In this document: in pieces, positions 50,640 to 59,247 of the stretch
How positions within the stretch are numbered: the first letter of the stretch is position 1
How the letters are laid out: every line of letters begins with the position of its first letter
Origin: DATJLY01 sp035604615
GTDB taxonomy: Bacteria; Pseudomonadota; Alphaproteobacteria; ATCC43930; CGMCC-115725
Direction: 5' to 3'
DNA length: 64,000 bases
Assembly (NCBI GenBank): GCA_035604615.1
Contig: DATNID010000010.1
Coordinates: 55,930-119,929 of the forward strand
Translations under genes and position numbers: made by a program
Notes under the pieces: model-generated
What the model was told of the DNA's origin: nothing
The model's input: only the letters and a program-made list of their open reading frames with translations
Databases searched by the model: none

Positions 50640-51362
50640 ATGACGCGTCCGCCTTTTTCCGATCCCACGCCGCGCGACGTGGTCCTGGTGCACAGCTCCG
50701 ACGTTCACGTCGACAGCGGCAGCGAGGACGGCACCGCGGCGCTGCGGCTGGTCGTGATGACCGCGCGCGCGCTCGGGGCCGACGTGCTGATCCTCGCCGG
50801 CGACACTTTCGAGCACAACCGCCTGCCGCTCGACCTGCTCGACCAGGCGGCGCGCGCGCTCGAGGAGGCGCGCCTGCCGGTGGTGATCCTGCCGGGCAAC
50901 CACGATCCGCTGATCCCCGAATCGGCCTTCCACCGCGGCCGCATCGCCACGGTCCCCAACGTCTCGGTGCTAGGATTCACCCACGACGAGGCGGTGCATT
51001 TTCCCGAGTTCGATCTCGAGATCTGGGGCCACGCCCATCGCGACTATGGCAACATGGAGCCGTTGCGCCGGCCGCGGCCGCGGCGCACGCGCTGGCAGGT
51101 GGCGATGGCGCACGGACATTACGAGCCGGCGCCCGATCCCTTGGCGCGGCTGTGCCCGTCCTGGCTCATCAGCGACGACGAGATCGCCGCCACCGGCGCG
51201 GACTACGTCGCGCTCGGCCACTGGAACCGCGCCATCAAGGTCGGCGCCGGTCCGGTCGCGGCCTATTACTCGGGCTCGCCCGACCTCGCCGCTACCGTCA
51301 ACCTGGTGCGGCTCACGGCGGCGGGCGATGTCGTGGTGACGCGCGAGAAGCTCAAATCCTGA
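50640..51362 (+). CDS. Calcineurin-like metallophosphoesterase (SbcD-like)
   Basis: The 240-residue protein has the two-metal set of the family: Asp21 and His23 in SSDVHVD, Asp55 in AGDTFEHN, Asn87-His88-Asp89 in GNHD, then histidines in MAHGHYE and ALGHWNRA. It is shorter than SbcD/Mre11 and lacks their cap, so an independent phosphodiesterase or nuclease role is possible. It runs convergent to the amidohydrolase gene with an 11-base overlap at the end. Confidence 0.85.
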   Translation: MTRPPFSDPTPRDVVLVHSSDVHVDSGSEDGTAALRLVVMTARALGADVLILAGDTFEHNRLPLDLLDQAARALEEARLPVVILPGNHDPLIPESAFHRGRIATVPNVSVLGFTHDEAVHFPEFDLEIWGHAHRDYGNMEPLRRPRPRRTRWQVAMAHGHYEPAPDPLARLCPSWLISDDEIAATGADYVALGHWNRAIKVGAGPVAAYYSGSPDLAATVNLVRLTAAGDVVVTREKLKS

Positions 51363-52275
51363 GCAGCCGCTTCGCGTTGTCGCAATAGACCTTCTGCTCG
51401 TCGGCGGGCGAGAGGCGCAGCTCCTTGATCAGCGCCACGCCCTGCTTCTTCAGCGATTTCAATGGCGGCGCATCGGTGCCGAACAGGAAATGGTCGGCGC
51501 CCACCGTCTCGACCGCGCAGCGCGCCGCCGGCGCGTGGTAGCAGGTCGATTCGAGATACATCATCTTGAGATACTCGGAGGGCTTCTTGGTGATCAGCAT
51601 GGGCTCGTACTTGCCGAGGAAATAGGCCTCGTCGCCGAGCGTGTAGGCGTAATCCATGCGCCCGATCATCTCGCAGATGCCGCCGCCGAGATGGCTGCCG
51701 CCGAGCTTCAGGGTCGGGAAGCGCTCGAAGATGCCCTTGACGATGAGACGCGAAAGCGCGAGCGCCAAATCCATCGGCCGCCCGACGCTCGAGGCGAGGC
51801 GATAGATGTTGAGCCGCTCCTCGCCGAATCCCACCGACGGCGGATGGATGATGACCGGCACGTCGAGCTCCGTGAGGAGCTGGAAGAAAGGCAACGCCTC
51901 CTCGTCGTCGGGATACTGGCCCTGGAGGCTCGACAGGATCCAGGCGCCCTTCAAGCCGTCCTCCTTCACCGCGCGCTCGAACTCGCGCATGAACTTGTCG
52001 CCGCCATAGGGCACCGTCGTCGCCCAGCCGAAGATGCTGTCGTGCTTTTCCTGCAGCATCGCGACATAGCGGTTCTGCGCCTCGACGCATTTCAATTGCT
52101 GCGCGCGGTCCATGTCGCGCAGCTCGTGCAGGGGATTGCTCACTACCGTCACGTCGACGCCGGCGAGCTGCTGCGCCTCGAGCACATTCTCGATCGTCAT
52201 AGGGCTGCGGCCCTTCCAATAGGGCTTGGCGTTGTCCTCGGGCGTGTGGACGTGAGTGTGGATGTCGATGATCAT
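51352..52275 (-). CDS. Amidohydrolase-family protein (ACMSD-like)
   Basis: The 307-residue TIM-barrel protein has the metal set DIHTHVH (about 4-10), His in VIIHPPS (about 147-153), His in GGSHLGGG (about 198-205) and Asp in FGTDAPP (about 271-277). It belongs to the amidohydrolase_2 branch that includes 2-amino-3-carboxymuconate-semialdehyde decarboxylase and related decarboxylases/hydrolases of aromatic pathways. GGGAGG precedes the ATG. It is a single gene between the phosphoesterase and a glutathione transferase. Confidence 0.85.
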   Translation of the reverse strand: MIIDIHTHVHTPEDNAKPYWKGRSPMTIENVLEAQQLAGVDVTVVSNPLHELRDMDRAQQLKCVEAQNRYVAMLQEKHDSIFGWATTVPYGGDKFMREFERAVKEDGLKGAWILSSLQGQYPDDEEALPFFQLLTELDVPVIIHPPSVGFGEERLNIYRLASSVGRPMDLALALSRLIVKGIFERFPTLKLGGSHLGGGICEMIGRMDYAYTLGDEAYFLGKYEPMLITKKPSEYLKMMYLESTCYHAPAARCAVETVGADHFLFGTDAPPLKSLKKQGVALIKELRLSPADEQKVYCDNAKRLLRI

Positions 52276-52409
52276 GGCGCGCCTCCCGCGGTTGATCGCG
52301 ATTCCATCGCATGCGCTGGGCGCGGTCAACCGTGCATCGCCGGGCCGGGCCTGGACAGGGGCGGGGACGTGGGCTTGGATAAGAAGAACGCGACAAGGGA
52401 GCGCAAGCG

Positions 52410-53108
52410 ATGATCGACTTCTATGCCCTGACCAGCCCCAACGTGCAGAAGGTCTTCATCATGCTCGAGGAGACCGAGCTCGCCTACAAGCCGATCTTCG
52501 TCGATGTGTGGAAGGGCGACCAGTTCGCGCCCGAGTTCCTGAAGCTCAATCCCAACGGCAAGATCCCGGTGATCGTCGATCACGAGGGGCCCGGCGGCAA
52601 GCCGTATACCTGCTTCGAGTCGGGCGCGATCCTCATGTATCTCGCCGAGAAGTCCGGCAAGTTCATGCCGCAGGACATGGCCCGGCGCTACGACGTGATC
52701 CAGTGGCTCATGGTGCAGATGTCGGGCATCGGGCCGATGTTCGGCCAGTTCGTGCATTTCAAGCGCTTCGCCACCGGCAATAACGACTACTCGGTGTCGC
52801 GCTACCAGACCGAGGTGAAGCGGCTCTATGACGTGCTGGAGAAGCGGTTGGGCCAGTCGGCCTATCTCGGCGGACCCGATTATTCGATCGCCGACATCGC
52901 GACCTTCCCGTGGACGCGGCAGCACGATTTCCAGGGCGTCAAATGGGCCGACAATCCAAATTTGGCGCGCTGGTTCGAGGCGATCGCGGCGCGGCCCGCG
53001 GTGAAGCGCGCGCTCGCCAAGGTCGAGACTATCCCCTCGGTGCGCGAGCACGCCAAGCCCGAGGACACCGACCGCTTCTTCGGCCGCGGCAAATACGCGC
53101 GCGCGTAA
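52410..53108 (+). CDS. Glutathione S-transferase, Nu class
   Basis: The 232-residue protein has the Nu-class start IDFYALTSPNVQKVFIMLEE, with Thr/Ser-Pro-Asn near the glutathione thiol (about 7-11). It also has NPNGKIPVIVD and the conserved ESGAILMYLAEK (about 70-82), then an all-helical C-terminal domain. Nu-class enzymes (YfcG, YghU) bind two glutathiones and act as disulfide-bond reductases. It has AAGGGAG upstream of the ATG. No operon partner is visible. A role in protecting against quinones or epoxides made by the nearby oxygenases is possible. Confidence 0.85.
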   Translation: MIDFYALTSPNVQKVFIMLEETELAYKPIFVDVWKGDQFAPEFLKLNPNGKIPVIVDHEGPGGKPYTCFESGAILMYLAEKSGKFMPQDMARRYDVIQWLMVQMSGIGPMFGQFVHFKRFATGNNDYSVSRYQTEVKRLYDVLEKRLGQSAYLGGPDYSIADIATFPWTRQHDFQGVKWADNPNLARWFEAIAARPAVKRALAKVETIPSVREHAKPEDTDRFFGRGKYARA

Positions 53109-53131
53109 GCGAGGCTTCGCCCCCTCCCTAA

Positions 53132-53194
53132 CCCTCCCCCGCGTGCGGGAGAGGGAATTCACCGAGTAAACCCTCCCCCGCGTGCGGGGGAGGG
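53132..53194. repeat. Pair of REP-like palindromes
   Basis: Two nearly identical 24-bp palindromes (CCCTCCCCCGCGTGCGGG plus GAGGG-type ends) lie at 53132-53155 and 53171-53194, 15 bases apart, between the glutathione transferase gene and a convergent gene. They share the CCCTC...GAGGG pattern with the repeat at 61986-62010. They could stop both transcripts or belong to a REP-like family. Confidence 0.75.
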
Positions 53195-53210
53195 AAGGGT
53201 GGGGGGTAGA

Positions 53211-53744
53211 TCAATGCACGACCTTCGGCGCCGCATCCCCCGCGTCGGCGCGCTCGAGCCAGGCGGCGATTACCGGCAGGTCCCAGTGCGCATGCGCGGC
53301 GAGGTCGAGCACGCCGGCCATGAAGCTGTGCAGCCGCGGCTGATTAAGGTCGAAGGTCAGCGCGCGCGCCTTGTCGTCGAGCACCATCGTGGTGCCGCCG
53401 TCGTCCCTGGGCGTGAGCTTCACTTCGCGCACCAGGCGGGGCGGGGCGAAGAGGGGCTTCTTCGGCAGGTTGGAGCGCGTGCCGCCCGACGAGAAGCCCT
53501 CCGCGACCGCCCGCTCGTGCTCGAAACTCAGCACCGTGTCGCGCATCTGCTGATGGCTGCCGAGCGCCTTGGCGCGCCGGCTCGCGTGCATGTCGGCGAG
53601 CGCGCCGACCAACAGCTTCGCCAGCCGCCGCGTCATCGCCATCGCGTATTCCTTGCCGTCCGGCAGGTCAACCGACACCAGGAGGCGATCCTCCTCCGGA
53701 TCGTAGTTGAGATGGAAATTGCTGGTCGCGGTCGGCTCGGCCAT
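53211..53744 (-). CDS. Hypothetical protein
   Basis: The 177-residue product opens MAEPTATSNFHLNYDPEEDR and has strands around RLLVSVDLPDGKEYAMAMTR, a helix-rich middle and strands ALTFDLNQPRLHSF near the end. No family is recognised; the pattern is that of a compact alpha/beta cytoplasmic protein. The ATG at 53744 is preferred over a longer low-complexity frame. It is ten bases downstream of the prolyl isomerase gene and probably its operon partner. Confidence 0.6.
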   Translation of the reverse strand: MAEPTATSNFHLNYDPEEDRLLVSVDLPDGKEYAMAMTRRLAKLLVGALADMHASRRAKALGSHQQMRDTVLSFEHERAVAEGFSSGGTRSNLPKKPLFAPPRLVREVKLTPRDDGGTTMVLDDKARALTFDLNQPRLHSFMAGVLDLAAHAHWDLPVIAAWLERADAGDAAPKVVH

Positions 53745-53754
53745 GGGATGGGCG

Positions 53755-54636
53755 CTATTTCTTGGGCGCGAACAGCGCGGCGGCCGCGGTCTCGTCGATG
53801 CTGAGATGCTGGTCCTCGAGCAGCTTGTCAACATAGGCCTGCTGCGATTGCGCGAACTTGTTCTCGCGCAGCGCGTTGGCGATCTGGTCGTGCACCTGCG
53901 CGAAGTCGGCCTGCTTGCGGCCCAGCATGGTCAGGACGTGCCAGCCGCCGCCGACATGGACGGGATCGGTCACGCCCTTCTCGCCGCTTGCCGCGACGGC
54001 GCCCAATATCTCGGGCAGGATCTGGCTTTCCGGCAGCCAGCCGAGATCGCCGCCCTTCGCCGCGCTCGCCGTATCGTCGGAATTGGCCCGCGCCAGCGCC
54101 GCGAAATCGGCGCCCTTGGCCTTGGCCTTCTTGGTCATGTCGCGCGCCTTGCGCTCGACTTCGGCGAGCGTCTCCTTGCTCGCCCCGGGCGGGTCGGCAA
54201 AGTAGATCTGCGCCACGTGATACTGGTGGAAGCGCTCGCGATTGGCGTCGAAGGCGGCGTGAATCTCGGCATCGCTGGGAAAGCCGGCGGGCGGGAGGCT
54301 GACCGAGCGAAGATAGGACGCGATCACGATATCGTCGCGGCCGCGCGCGATCTGCGCCGCGACCTCGGGCTTCTTGTCCCAGGACTGCTTGGCGGCCTCG
54401 GCCAGCACCACCTTGCGCCCGACCGCCGTGCGCACGAGCTGGGCCGCGACTTTCGGCTCCTTGGCGGCCTGCTCGCGCTGCTGCGGCGTGAAACCGTCGA
54501 GCAGCTCTTTGAAGTCGGCGGCCGTCAGCGGCTGGCTGCCGAGCTTGGCGATCGCGTCGTCGGCGCGCGCCGGCACCGCGGCAGCGAGCCCCGCGAGGAG
54601 CGCGACCGCCGCCGCGTGCCGCAAAGACTGTCTCAT
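53755..54636 (-). CDS. Peptidyl-prolyl isomerase, parvulin type, exported
   Basis: The 293-residue protein starts with a signal peptide (HAAAVALLAGLAAAVPARA, cleavage near residue 25). It then has a SurA/PrsA-like chaperone N-domain and a parvulin domain at about 135-235: YHVAQIYF, the GGDLGWLPESQILPEIL segment and HVGGGWHVLTMLG. It would help fold outer-membrane or periplasmic proteins. The ATG at 54636 is preferred to a GTG nine bases earlier because GAGGTG lies six bases upstream of it. It is 21 bases downstream of the glycosyltransferase gene. Confidence 0.85.
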   Translation of the reverse strand: MRQSLRHAAAVALLAGLAAAVPARADDAIAKLGSQPLTAADFKELLDGFTPQQREQAAKEPKVAAQLVRTAVGRKVVLAEAAKQSWDKKPEVAAQIARGRDDIVIASYLRSVSLPPAGFPSDAEIHAAFDANRERFHQYHVAQIYFADPPGASKETLAEVERKARDMTKKAKAKGADFAALARANSDDTASAAKGGDLGWLPESQILPEILGAVAASGEKGVTDPVHVGGGWHVLTMLGRKQADFAQVHDQIANALRENKFAQSQQAYVDKLLEDQHLSIDETAAAALFAPKK

Positions 54637-54657
54637 CGTCGCCACCTCTTTCTTGTC

Positions 54658-55947
54658 TCAAGCCGGCCCAATATCGCGTTCCCCGGCCGCAAGCGCCAGC
54701 CCGCGCCGCACCCACAAGCCAATGTCCGCGCCGGGAGGATAGCGCACCAGGACCGCCCCGGCGCCGCGCAGCCGGTCCGCCATCTCGGCGGCGGCCGACG
54801 GCGCGAAACCCCTCGCGTCCAAACGCACCAGGTCGAGCGCCCCGACGCCGAGCGCGGCGAGGAACGGGTCGGGATCGACGAAGGGCGCCTCGCCGCTGCC
54901 CAGCCCGACGCGATAGGGCTCGAGATTGGGATGCGCGGCGGCATTGCGCCGCAGCAGCACATGGGCCTCGCGCGCGGGCTCGAGCGCGATCACCCGCGCC
55001 GCTTGGTAAGTAGCGGCGAGCCGGACCGCGTCCGCGCCCGTCCCCGCGCCCACGTCGAGGATGGTGCGCACCGGGGCAAGCGGCGGCAACGCGGTCCCTG
55101 CCAGCGCCGCGCGCGCCTCGGCCACCGCGTCCGGCCGGTCGAAGGTCTCGAAATCGAAGCGCCGTCCGGCGATCTCGCATGGAACCGTGCACAGCTTCGG
55201 ATCGCCGATGGCGGCAAGCATGGCCGCGTCCGCGCGCGCGAGATGGGCGTTGGTCGCCACGCGCGCGCGGCGCGCCTCCTCGTCGGGAAGCGCGACGGCG
55301 ATGCGGTCGCCGACCACGTGCGTCGTATCGAGGAAACGGTCGAAATGGCTGCCGCGCCGCACCGCGTAGTCGAGATGGACCGCGTCGCTCGTAACGATCG
55401 CGCCCCAGCGCCTGAGCGCGAGGCGAAACGCGACGTCCTCGCCGGCGCGCGCGCCGCGGAGCGCCGGGTCGGCGGGAAAGCCGCCGATCGATGCGGCAAA
55501 CGCGCGCCGCACGACGACGTTGCCGGGGATCGAGTTGGCGATGAGCGCAAGCTGGAGCGGATGAACCTGGCGATGGGCGTCGACCAGGTGCACGCCGAAC
55601 GCAAAAGCATCCGCCCAGGGCAGCGCTTCGAGCCGATCCAGCGCCAGGGCGAACACGCCGGCGCTATAGGCGTCGTCGGCGTCGAGGAAGGCGACGCACG
55701 CGCCGCACGCGCGCTCGAGTCCCGCGTTGCGCGCCGCCCCGGGCCCGAGATTGGCGGCAAGCCGAATGAGCGTCAGGTTCGCGACGCGTTGCCTCAGCTC
55801 GCGCGCCACCTCGGCGGTGGCGTCGCTCGAGGCGTCGTCGACGATTATGATCTCGGTCTCGGCGATGCCTTGCGCCACGACCGAGGCGACCGCCCGCTCG
55901 AGATGCGATGCCGCGTTATGGCACGGGATCACCACGCTGATCTTCAC
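54658..55947 (-). CDS. GT2 glycosyltransferase fused to a SAM methyltransferase-like domain
   Basis: The 429-residue protein has a family 2 glycosyltransferase domain first: ISVVIPCHNAASHLERAVAS at residue 3, EIIIVDDASSD near 34, and the DXD-type FLDADDAYS at about 87-95. The C-terminal part (about 292-429) is a FkbM-type methyltransferase: TILDVGAGTGADAVRLAATY and IALEPAREAH. The GTG start overlaps the stop of the TPR protein gene by four bases. A bifunctional glycan-building and methylating enzyme is inferred. Membrane spans are absent, so it acts in the cytosol. Confidence 0.82.
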   Translation of the reverse strand: MKISVVIPCHNAASHLERAVASVVAQGIAETEIIIVDDASSDATAEVARELRQRVANLTLIRLAANLGPGAARNAGLERACGACVAFLDADDAYSAGVFALALDRLEALPWADAFAFGVHLVDAHRQVHPLQLALIANSIPGNVVVRRAFAASIGGFPADPALRGARAGEDVAFRLALRRWGAIVTSDAVHLDYAVRRGSHFDRFLDTTHVVGDRIAVALPDEEARRARVATNAHLARADAAMLAAIGDPKLCTVPCEIAGRRFDFETFDRPDAVAEARAALAGTALPPLAPVRTILDVGAGTGADAVRLAATYQAARVIALEPAREAHVLLRRNAAAHPNLEPYRVGLGSGEAPFVDPDPFLAALGVGALDLVRLDARGFAPSAAAEMADRLRGAGAVLVRYPPGADIGLWVRRGLALAAGERDIGPA

Positions 55948-57359
55948 GGCGCGGCGCCGAGCGGCCCGGCGAGCGCCTCGCGCACGCGCGCCATCACGCC
56001 CTTCCAGTCGCGCGGGACGCGCTGGCGGAACAGGCGCAGGCTCGGATACCATGGCGTGTCCTCGCGCCCGCCCAGCCAGCGCCAGTCGGGCGTGAAGGGC
56101 AGCAGCACGTAGGCCGGCTTGCCGAGCGCGCCGGCGAGGTGGACGACGGCGGTGTCCGCCGCAATCACCAGATCGAGCTGCATGACGAGCCGCGCGGTAT
56201 CGGCGAAATCGCCAATTGCGGGCGCCAAGTCGCGAACCAGAGCGCGCGCGCCCAGCGCCGCGATGTCGCCGCTGCGCGGACCTTTCTGCAGGCTGTAGAG
56301 GGCGACGCCGGGCAGATCGGCCAGTGCCAGGAACTCCTCGAGCGCGATCGAGCGATTGTGGTCGTTGGTGTGGAGCGCACGGCCGGCCCAGACGATGCCG
56401 ACCGCGAGCCGCGTGCCCGGCGGCCGCGCGAGGCTCGGTCCCGCCGCCGGCGCGGCGAGATATGGCACCTGCGCCGGCACCGTCGCCAGCGTGATGCCGA
56501 GCCGGTGCGGCAGGCTCAGGAGCGGCAGGTGGAAATCCGCCTGTGGCACCGGCGCGCCGTCCTGGCGCAACTCGGCGATGCCGGGGAGGGTGGCCATGAG
56601 CCGCAACAGGTCGGGCTGGCAGTCGAACACGATGCGCGCGCCGCGCTGCGCCAAAAGCGGCAGGAAGCGCGCGAACTGGAGCGTGTCGCCGAGTCCCTGC
56701 TCGGCGTAGACATAGAGGGTGCGGCCGGAAGGCGACTCGCCCTGCCACAGCTTCAGGCTCATGCCGCGCACCGCTTGCAGCCGCGCGTCGTAGCCGAGCG
56801 ACGGGTCGGAGACGTCGAAGCGCAGATCGTAGGCCGCAAAGCCGCGCGCGTAGTCGCCGCCCGCCAGCAGCGCCAGCGCCCGGTCCCATTGCACGAGCCG
56901 GTTCGCCGGCGCCAGCGCCAGCCCGCGCTCGTAGCACTCGACCGCCTCGGCGAAGTTGCCGAGGCTGAACTGCAGGAGCCCGAGATTGTGATGCACCTCG
57001 GGCAGGTTCGGGTCGAGCGCCAGCGCGCGGCGGAACGCCGCCATGGCATGGTCGAACTCGAGCGCCATCCACAACAGGTTGCCGAGATTGGAGTTGATCG
57101 CGACCGACTGCGGCGCGAAGCGCAGCGCACGTCTGAGGCACGCGATCGCCGCCGGCAGGCGATGCTGCATCTTGAGGATGACGCCGAGATTGTTGTAGGC
57201 ATCGGCAATGACGGGGAAGCGTTGGAGCAGCTGGCCATAGAGCTCCACCGCTCCGTCGAGGTCGCCCGCGCGCTGGCGCTCCATGGCGCGCGCGAAAAGC
57301 GCACGCGCCTCCGCCTCGGGCGAGTCGGATGGCGGCGCCGGTGCCGCGGGCTCGCTCAT
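55944..57359 (-). CDS. TPR protein with GT-B (heptosyltransferase-like) domain
   Basis: The 471-residue protein begins with about five TPR repeats (residues 15-185; for example AEARALFARAMERQRAGDLD, NNLGVILKMQHRLPAAIACL and HHNLGLLQFSLGNFAEAVEC). A GT-B domain follows: YVYAEQGLGDTLQFARFLPL near 217, VGIVWAGRALHTNDHNRSI, and DTAVVHLAGALGKPAYVLLP at about 380-400. This resembles TPR glycosyltransferases that modify envelope glycans or proteins. It is translationally coupled to the fusion downstream and divergent from the NMT1-type gene. Promoter sequences should lie in the 69 bases before 57429. Confidence 0.85.
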   Translation of the reverse strand: MSEPAAPAPPSDSPEAEARALFARAMERQRAGDLDGAVELYGQLLQRFPVIADAYNNLGVILKMQHRLPAAIACLRRALRFAPQSVAINSNLGNLLWMALEFDHAMAAFRRALALDPNLPEVHHNLGLLQFSLGNFAEAVECYERGLALAPANRLVQWDRALALLAGGDYARGFAAYDLRFDVSDPSLGYDARLQAVRGMSLKLWQGESPSGRTLYVYAEQGLGDTLQFARFLPLLAQRGARIVFDCQPDLLRLMATLPGIAELRQDGAPVPQADFHLPLLSLPHRLGITLATVPAQVPYLAAPAAGPSLARPPGTRLAVGIVWAGRALHTNDHNRSIALEEFLALADLPGVALYSLQKGPRSGDIAALGARALVRDLAPAIGDFADTARLVMQLDLVIAADTAVVHLAGALGKPAYVLLPFTPDWRWLGGREDTPWYPSLRLFRQRVPRDWKGVMARVREALAGPLGAAP

Positions 57360-57428
57360 GCAGCGATATTAACAGAAGACCCGCCGGAAAGTAGGATCGG
57401 GCGACGCACCCATAGGAGGAAGCAGGCG

Positions 57429-58442
57429 ATGACGACGCCCCCGTTCCGCCCCATCCTCGCCGCATTGGCCGGTGTGTGCTGGCTCGCCGCCGCGACCCCG
57501 GCCACCGCCGAGGTCGAGCACACCACTCTGACCATGCCCGCCATCACCATCGGCTTCCTCGCCGAATACATCGCCGAGGATCTGCACCTGTGGGAGAAGC
57601 ACGAACTCGATGTCAAGGTCGCCTTCATCGCAGGGATCGGCGCGATGAATGCGGTCATTTCCGGGTCGTCCGATTTCTCGTTCTCGTCCGGCGCGTCGAT
57701 CACGCGCGCGGCGGCGCACGGGCAGAAGCTCCTCACCATCGCGTCGCTCAACAACACTTCCGGCGAGTATGTCGTGCTGCGCAAGGACCTCGCCGACGCC
57801 GCGCATTTCGATCCGAACGCGCCTCTCAACGTGCGCGCGCAAATTCTCAAAGGCCGCCGCTTCGCGATCGGCGGCGTCAACACCATCTCCGACGCCTATC
57901 TCAAAGTCGTGGCGAAGGAAGGCGGGCTCCGGCCCGACGACGTGATCGTGACGCCGATGCAGCCGCCGGACATGCTGTCCGCCCTGTCGCGCAACGCGAT
58001 CGACGGGTTCTCGCTGGGCGCGCCGTGGGCGCAACTGGTGACGGCCAACGGGACCGGCACCATCATCGCCAACGGCAACTCGGGCGAGCCCGCCAAATAC
58101 ACGCCGTTCTCGTCGGCGATACTGGTGACGCGGCCGCAATTCTGCGTGGACCGCCATTCGGTCTGCGTCAAGATGGGGCGCGGCATCGCCGAGGCGGTGG
58201 ATTTCGCCTACGAGCATCGCGACGAATCGATCGCGCTCTTGCGCAAGCGCTTCACGACGCTCGACGTTCTCGTGCTCGCGGCCGCGTTCGACGCGGTGCG
58301 CACGATGCTGCCCCGCCCGCCCGTGACCACCGTCGCGGGCCTCGTCAACGCCGACCGCATGAACGAGGACGCCGGCTTCATGAAGGGCGAGGACGAGCTG
58401 GCGAACTACGACGCGCTCTTCGACAACCAGTACGTGAAATAG
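57429..58442 (+). CDS. NMT1/SsuA-like substrate-binding protein
   Basis: The 337-residue protein has a signal peptide (ILAALAGVCWLAAATPATA, cleavage near residue 28) and a type II binding fold: TMPAITIGFLAEYIAEDLHL, EKHELDVKVAFIAGIGAM and ISGSSDFSFSSGAS, as in taurine, nitrate and pyrimidine-precursor binding proteins. AGGAGGAAG lies upstream of the ATG. No permease or ATPase gene is next to it, so it is an orphan. It could feed an unlinked ABC importer. Confidence 0.85.
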   Translation: MTTPPFRPILAALAGVCWLAAATPATAEVEHTTLTMPAITIGFLAEYIAEDLHLWEKHELDVKVAFIAGIGAMNAVISGSSDFSFSSGASITRAAAHGQKLLTIASLNNTSGEYVVLRKDLADAAHFDPNAPLNVRAQILKGRRFAIGGVNTISDAYLKVVAKEGGLRPDDVIVTPMQPPDMLSALSRNAIDGFSLGAPWAQLVTANGTGTIIANGNSGEPAKYTPFSSAILVTRPQFCVDRHSVCVKMGRGIAEAVDFAYEHRDESIALLRKRFTTLDVLVLAAAFDAVRTMLPRPPVTTVAGLVNADRMNEDAGFMKGEDELANYDALFDNQYVK

Positions 58443-58461
58443 GACATCCCCGCGAAAACGC

Positions 58462-59229
58462 TCAGCCCGGCAATAGCGGTTGCGCCAGGACCCGGGACAG
58501 GCGTTGGGACGCCGGCTCGATGTACCCGTCGACGCCGAACGCGACATTGCCGGCGTCGCCCACGCACCGCGTGCCGAACAGCCGGTCCCAAAAGCTGAAG
58601 ACCTGCCCGTAATTGGCATCGGCCTCGGCCCGCGTTCGCGAATGGTGGAGGCGATGGAAATCGGGCGTGACCAGCACCGGCGCGAGCAGGTCGGTCAGGC
58701 GTTGCGGCAGGACGATATTGGCGTGCGCGATCATCTGAACCGAGATTGCCAAAGCGCCATAGATCGCGATCTCGCGCGGCGCGAACCCGAGCAGCGTGCC
58801 GCCGCCGCCGAGGACGATCGAGGTGACCGCCGCCTCGAACGGATGATGCCGCAACGCGGTCGTGACGTCGAGTTCGAGGTCGGAATGGTGAGGCTGGTGA
58901 ACGCGCCACAGCCAAGCCACCTTGTGCGACGCGCGATGCAGCGCGTAATCGAGAAGGTCGAGGACGACGATCGCGGCGGCGGCGCGCAGTATCGGACCCT
59001 CGACGCGCTCCATGAGGCCGAGATGAATGTTCGCCAGCGCCACGAGAAAGGCGACCAGCGGCGCCATGAGATAGCCGACGGCGTAGCAGCCCCCGAAAAG
59101 CACAAGATTGGCGGTCCAGCGGCGCGCCGTGGCGTCCGACATGGGCCGCCACCGCCGAACCATTTCGAGCGATCCCGCCACGAGCAGAACGATCGTCGGC
59201 ACGACCGCCTCGAGCGTGACGCCGCCCAT
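58462..59229 (-). CDS. Sterol desaturase/fatty acid hydroxylase-family membrane protein
   Basis: The 255-residue protein has about four membrane spans and the di-iron histidine clusters HRASH (about 98-102), HQPHH (about 111-115), HHP (about 127) and HRLHH (about 191-195). These are the signature of integral-membrane hydroxylases and desaturases acting on lipids or terpenoids. The first span is preceded by a short cytoplasmic start. It is the last gene before the small PEP-CTERM gene (18 bases separate the two). Substrate is unknown; a hopanoid or fatty acid is possible. Confidence 0.85.
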   Translation of the reverse strand: MGGVTLEAVVPTIVLLVAGSLEMVRRWRPMSDATARRWTANLVLFGGCYAVGYLMAPLVAFLVALANIHLGLMERVEGPILRAAAAIVVLDLLDYALHRASHKVAWLWRVHQPHHSDLELDVTTALRHHPFEAAVTSIVLGGGGTLLGFAPREIAIYGALAISVQMIAHANIVLPQRLTDLLAPVLVTPDFHRLHHSRTRAEADANYGQVFSFWDRLFGTRCVGDAGNVAFGVDGYIEPASQRLSRVLAQPLLPG

Positions 59230-59247
59230 CCGCCGGAACGCCGGCGG

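Noticed and set aside
53707..58442. Long + strand frames of about 770-800 codons (53707-56112 and 56139-57428)
   Set aside because: They lie opposite the prolyl isomerase, glycosyltransferase and TPR genes. Only the part from 57429 is a real gene, as shown by its ribosome site and signal peptide.
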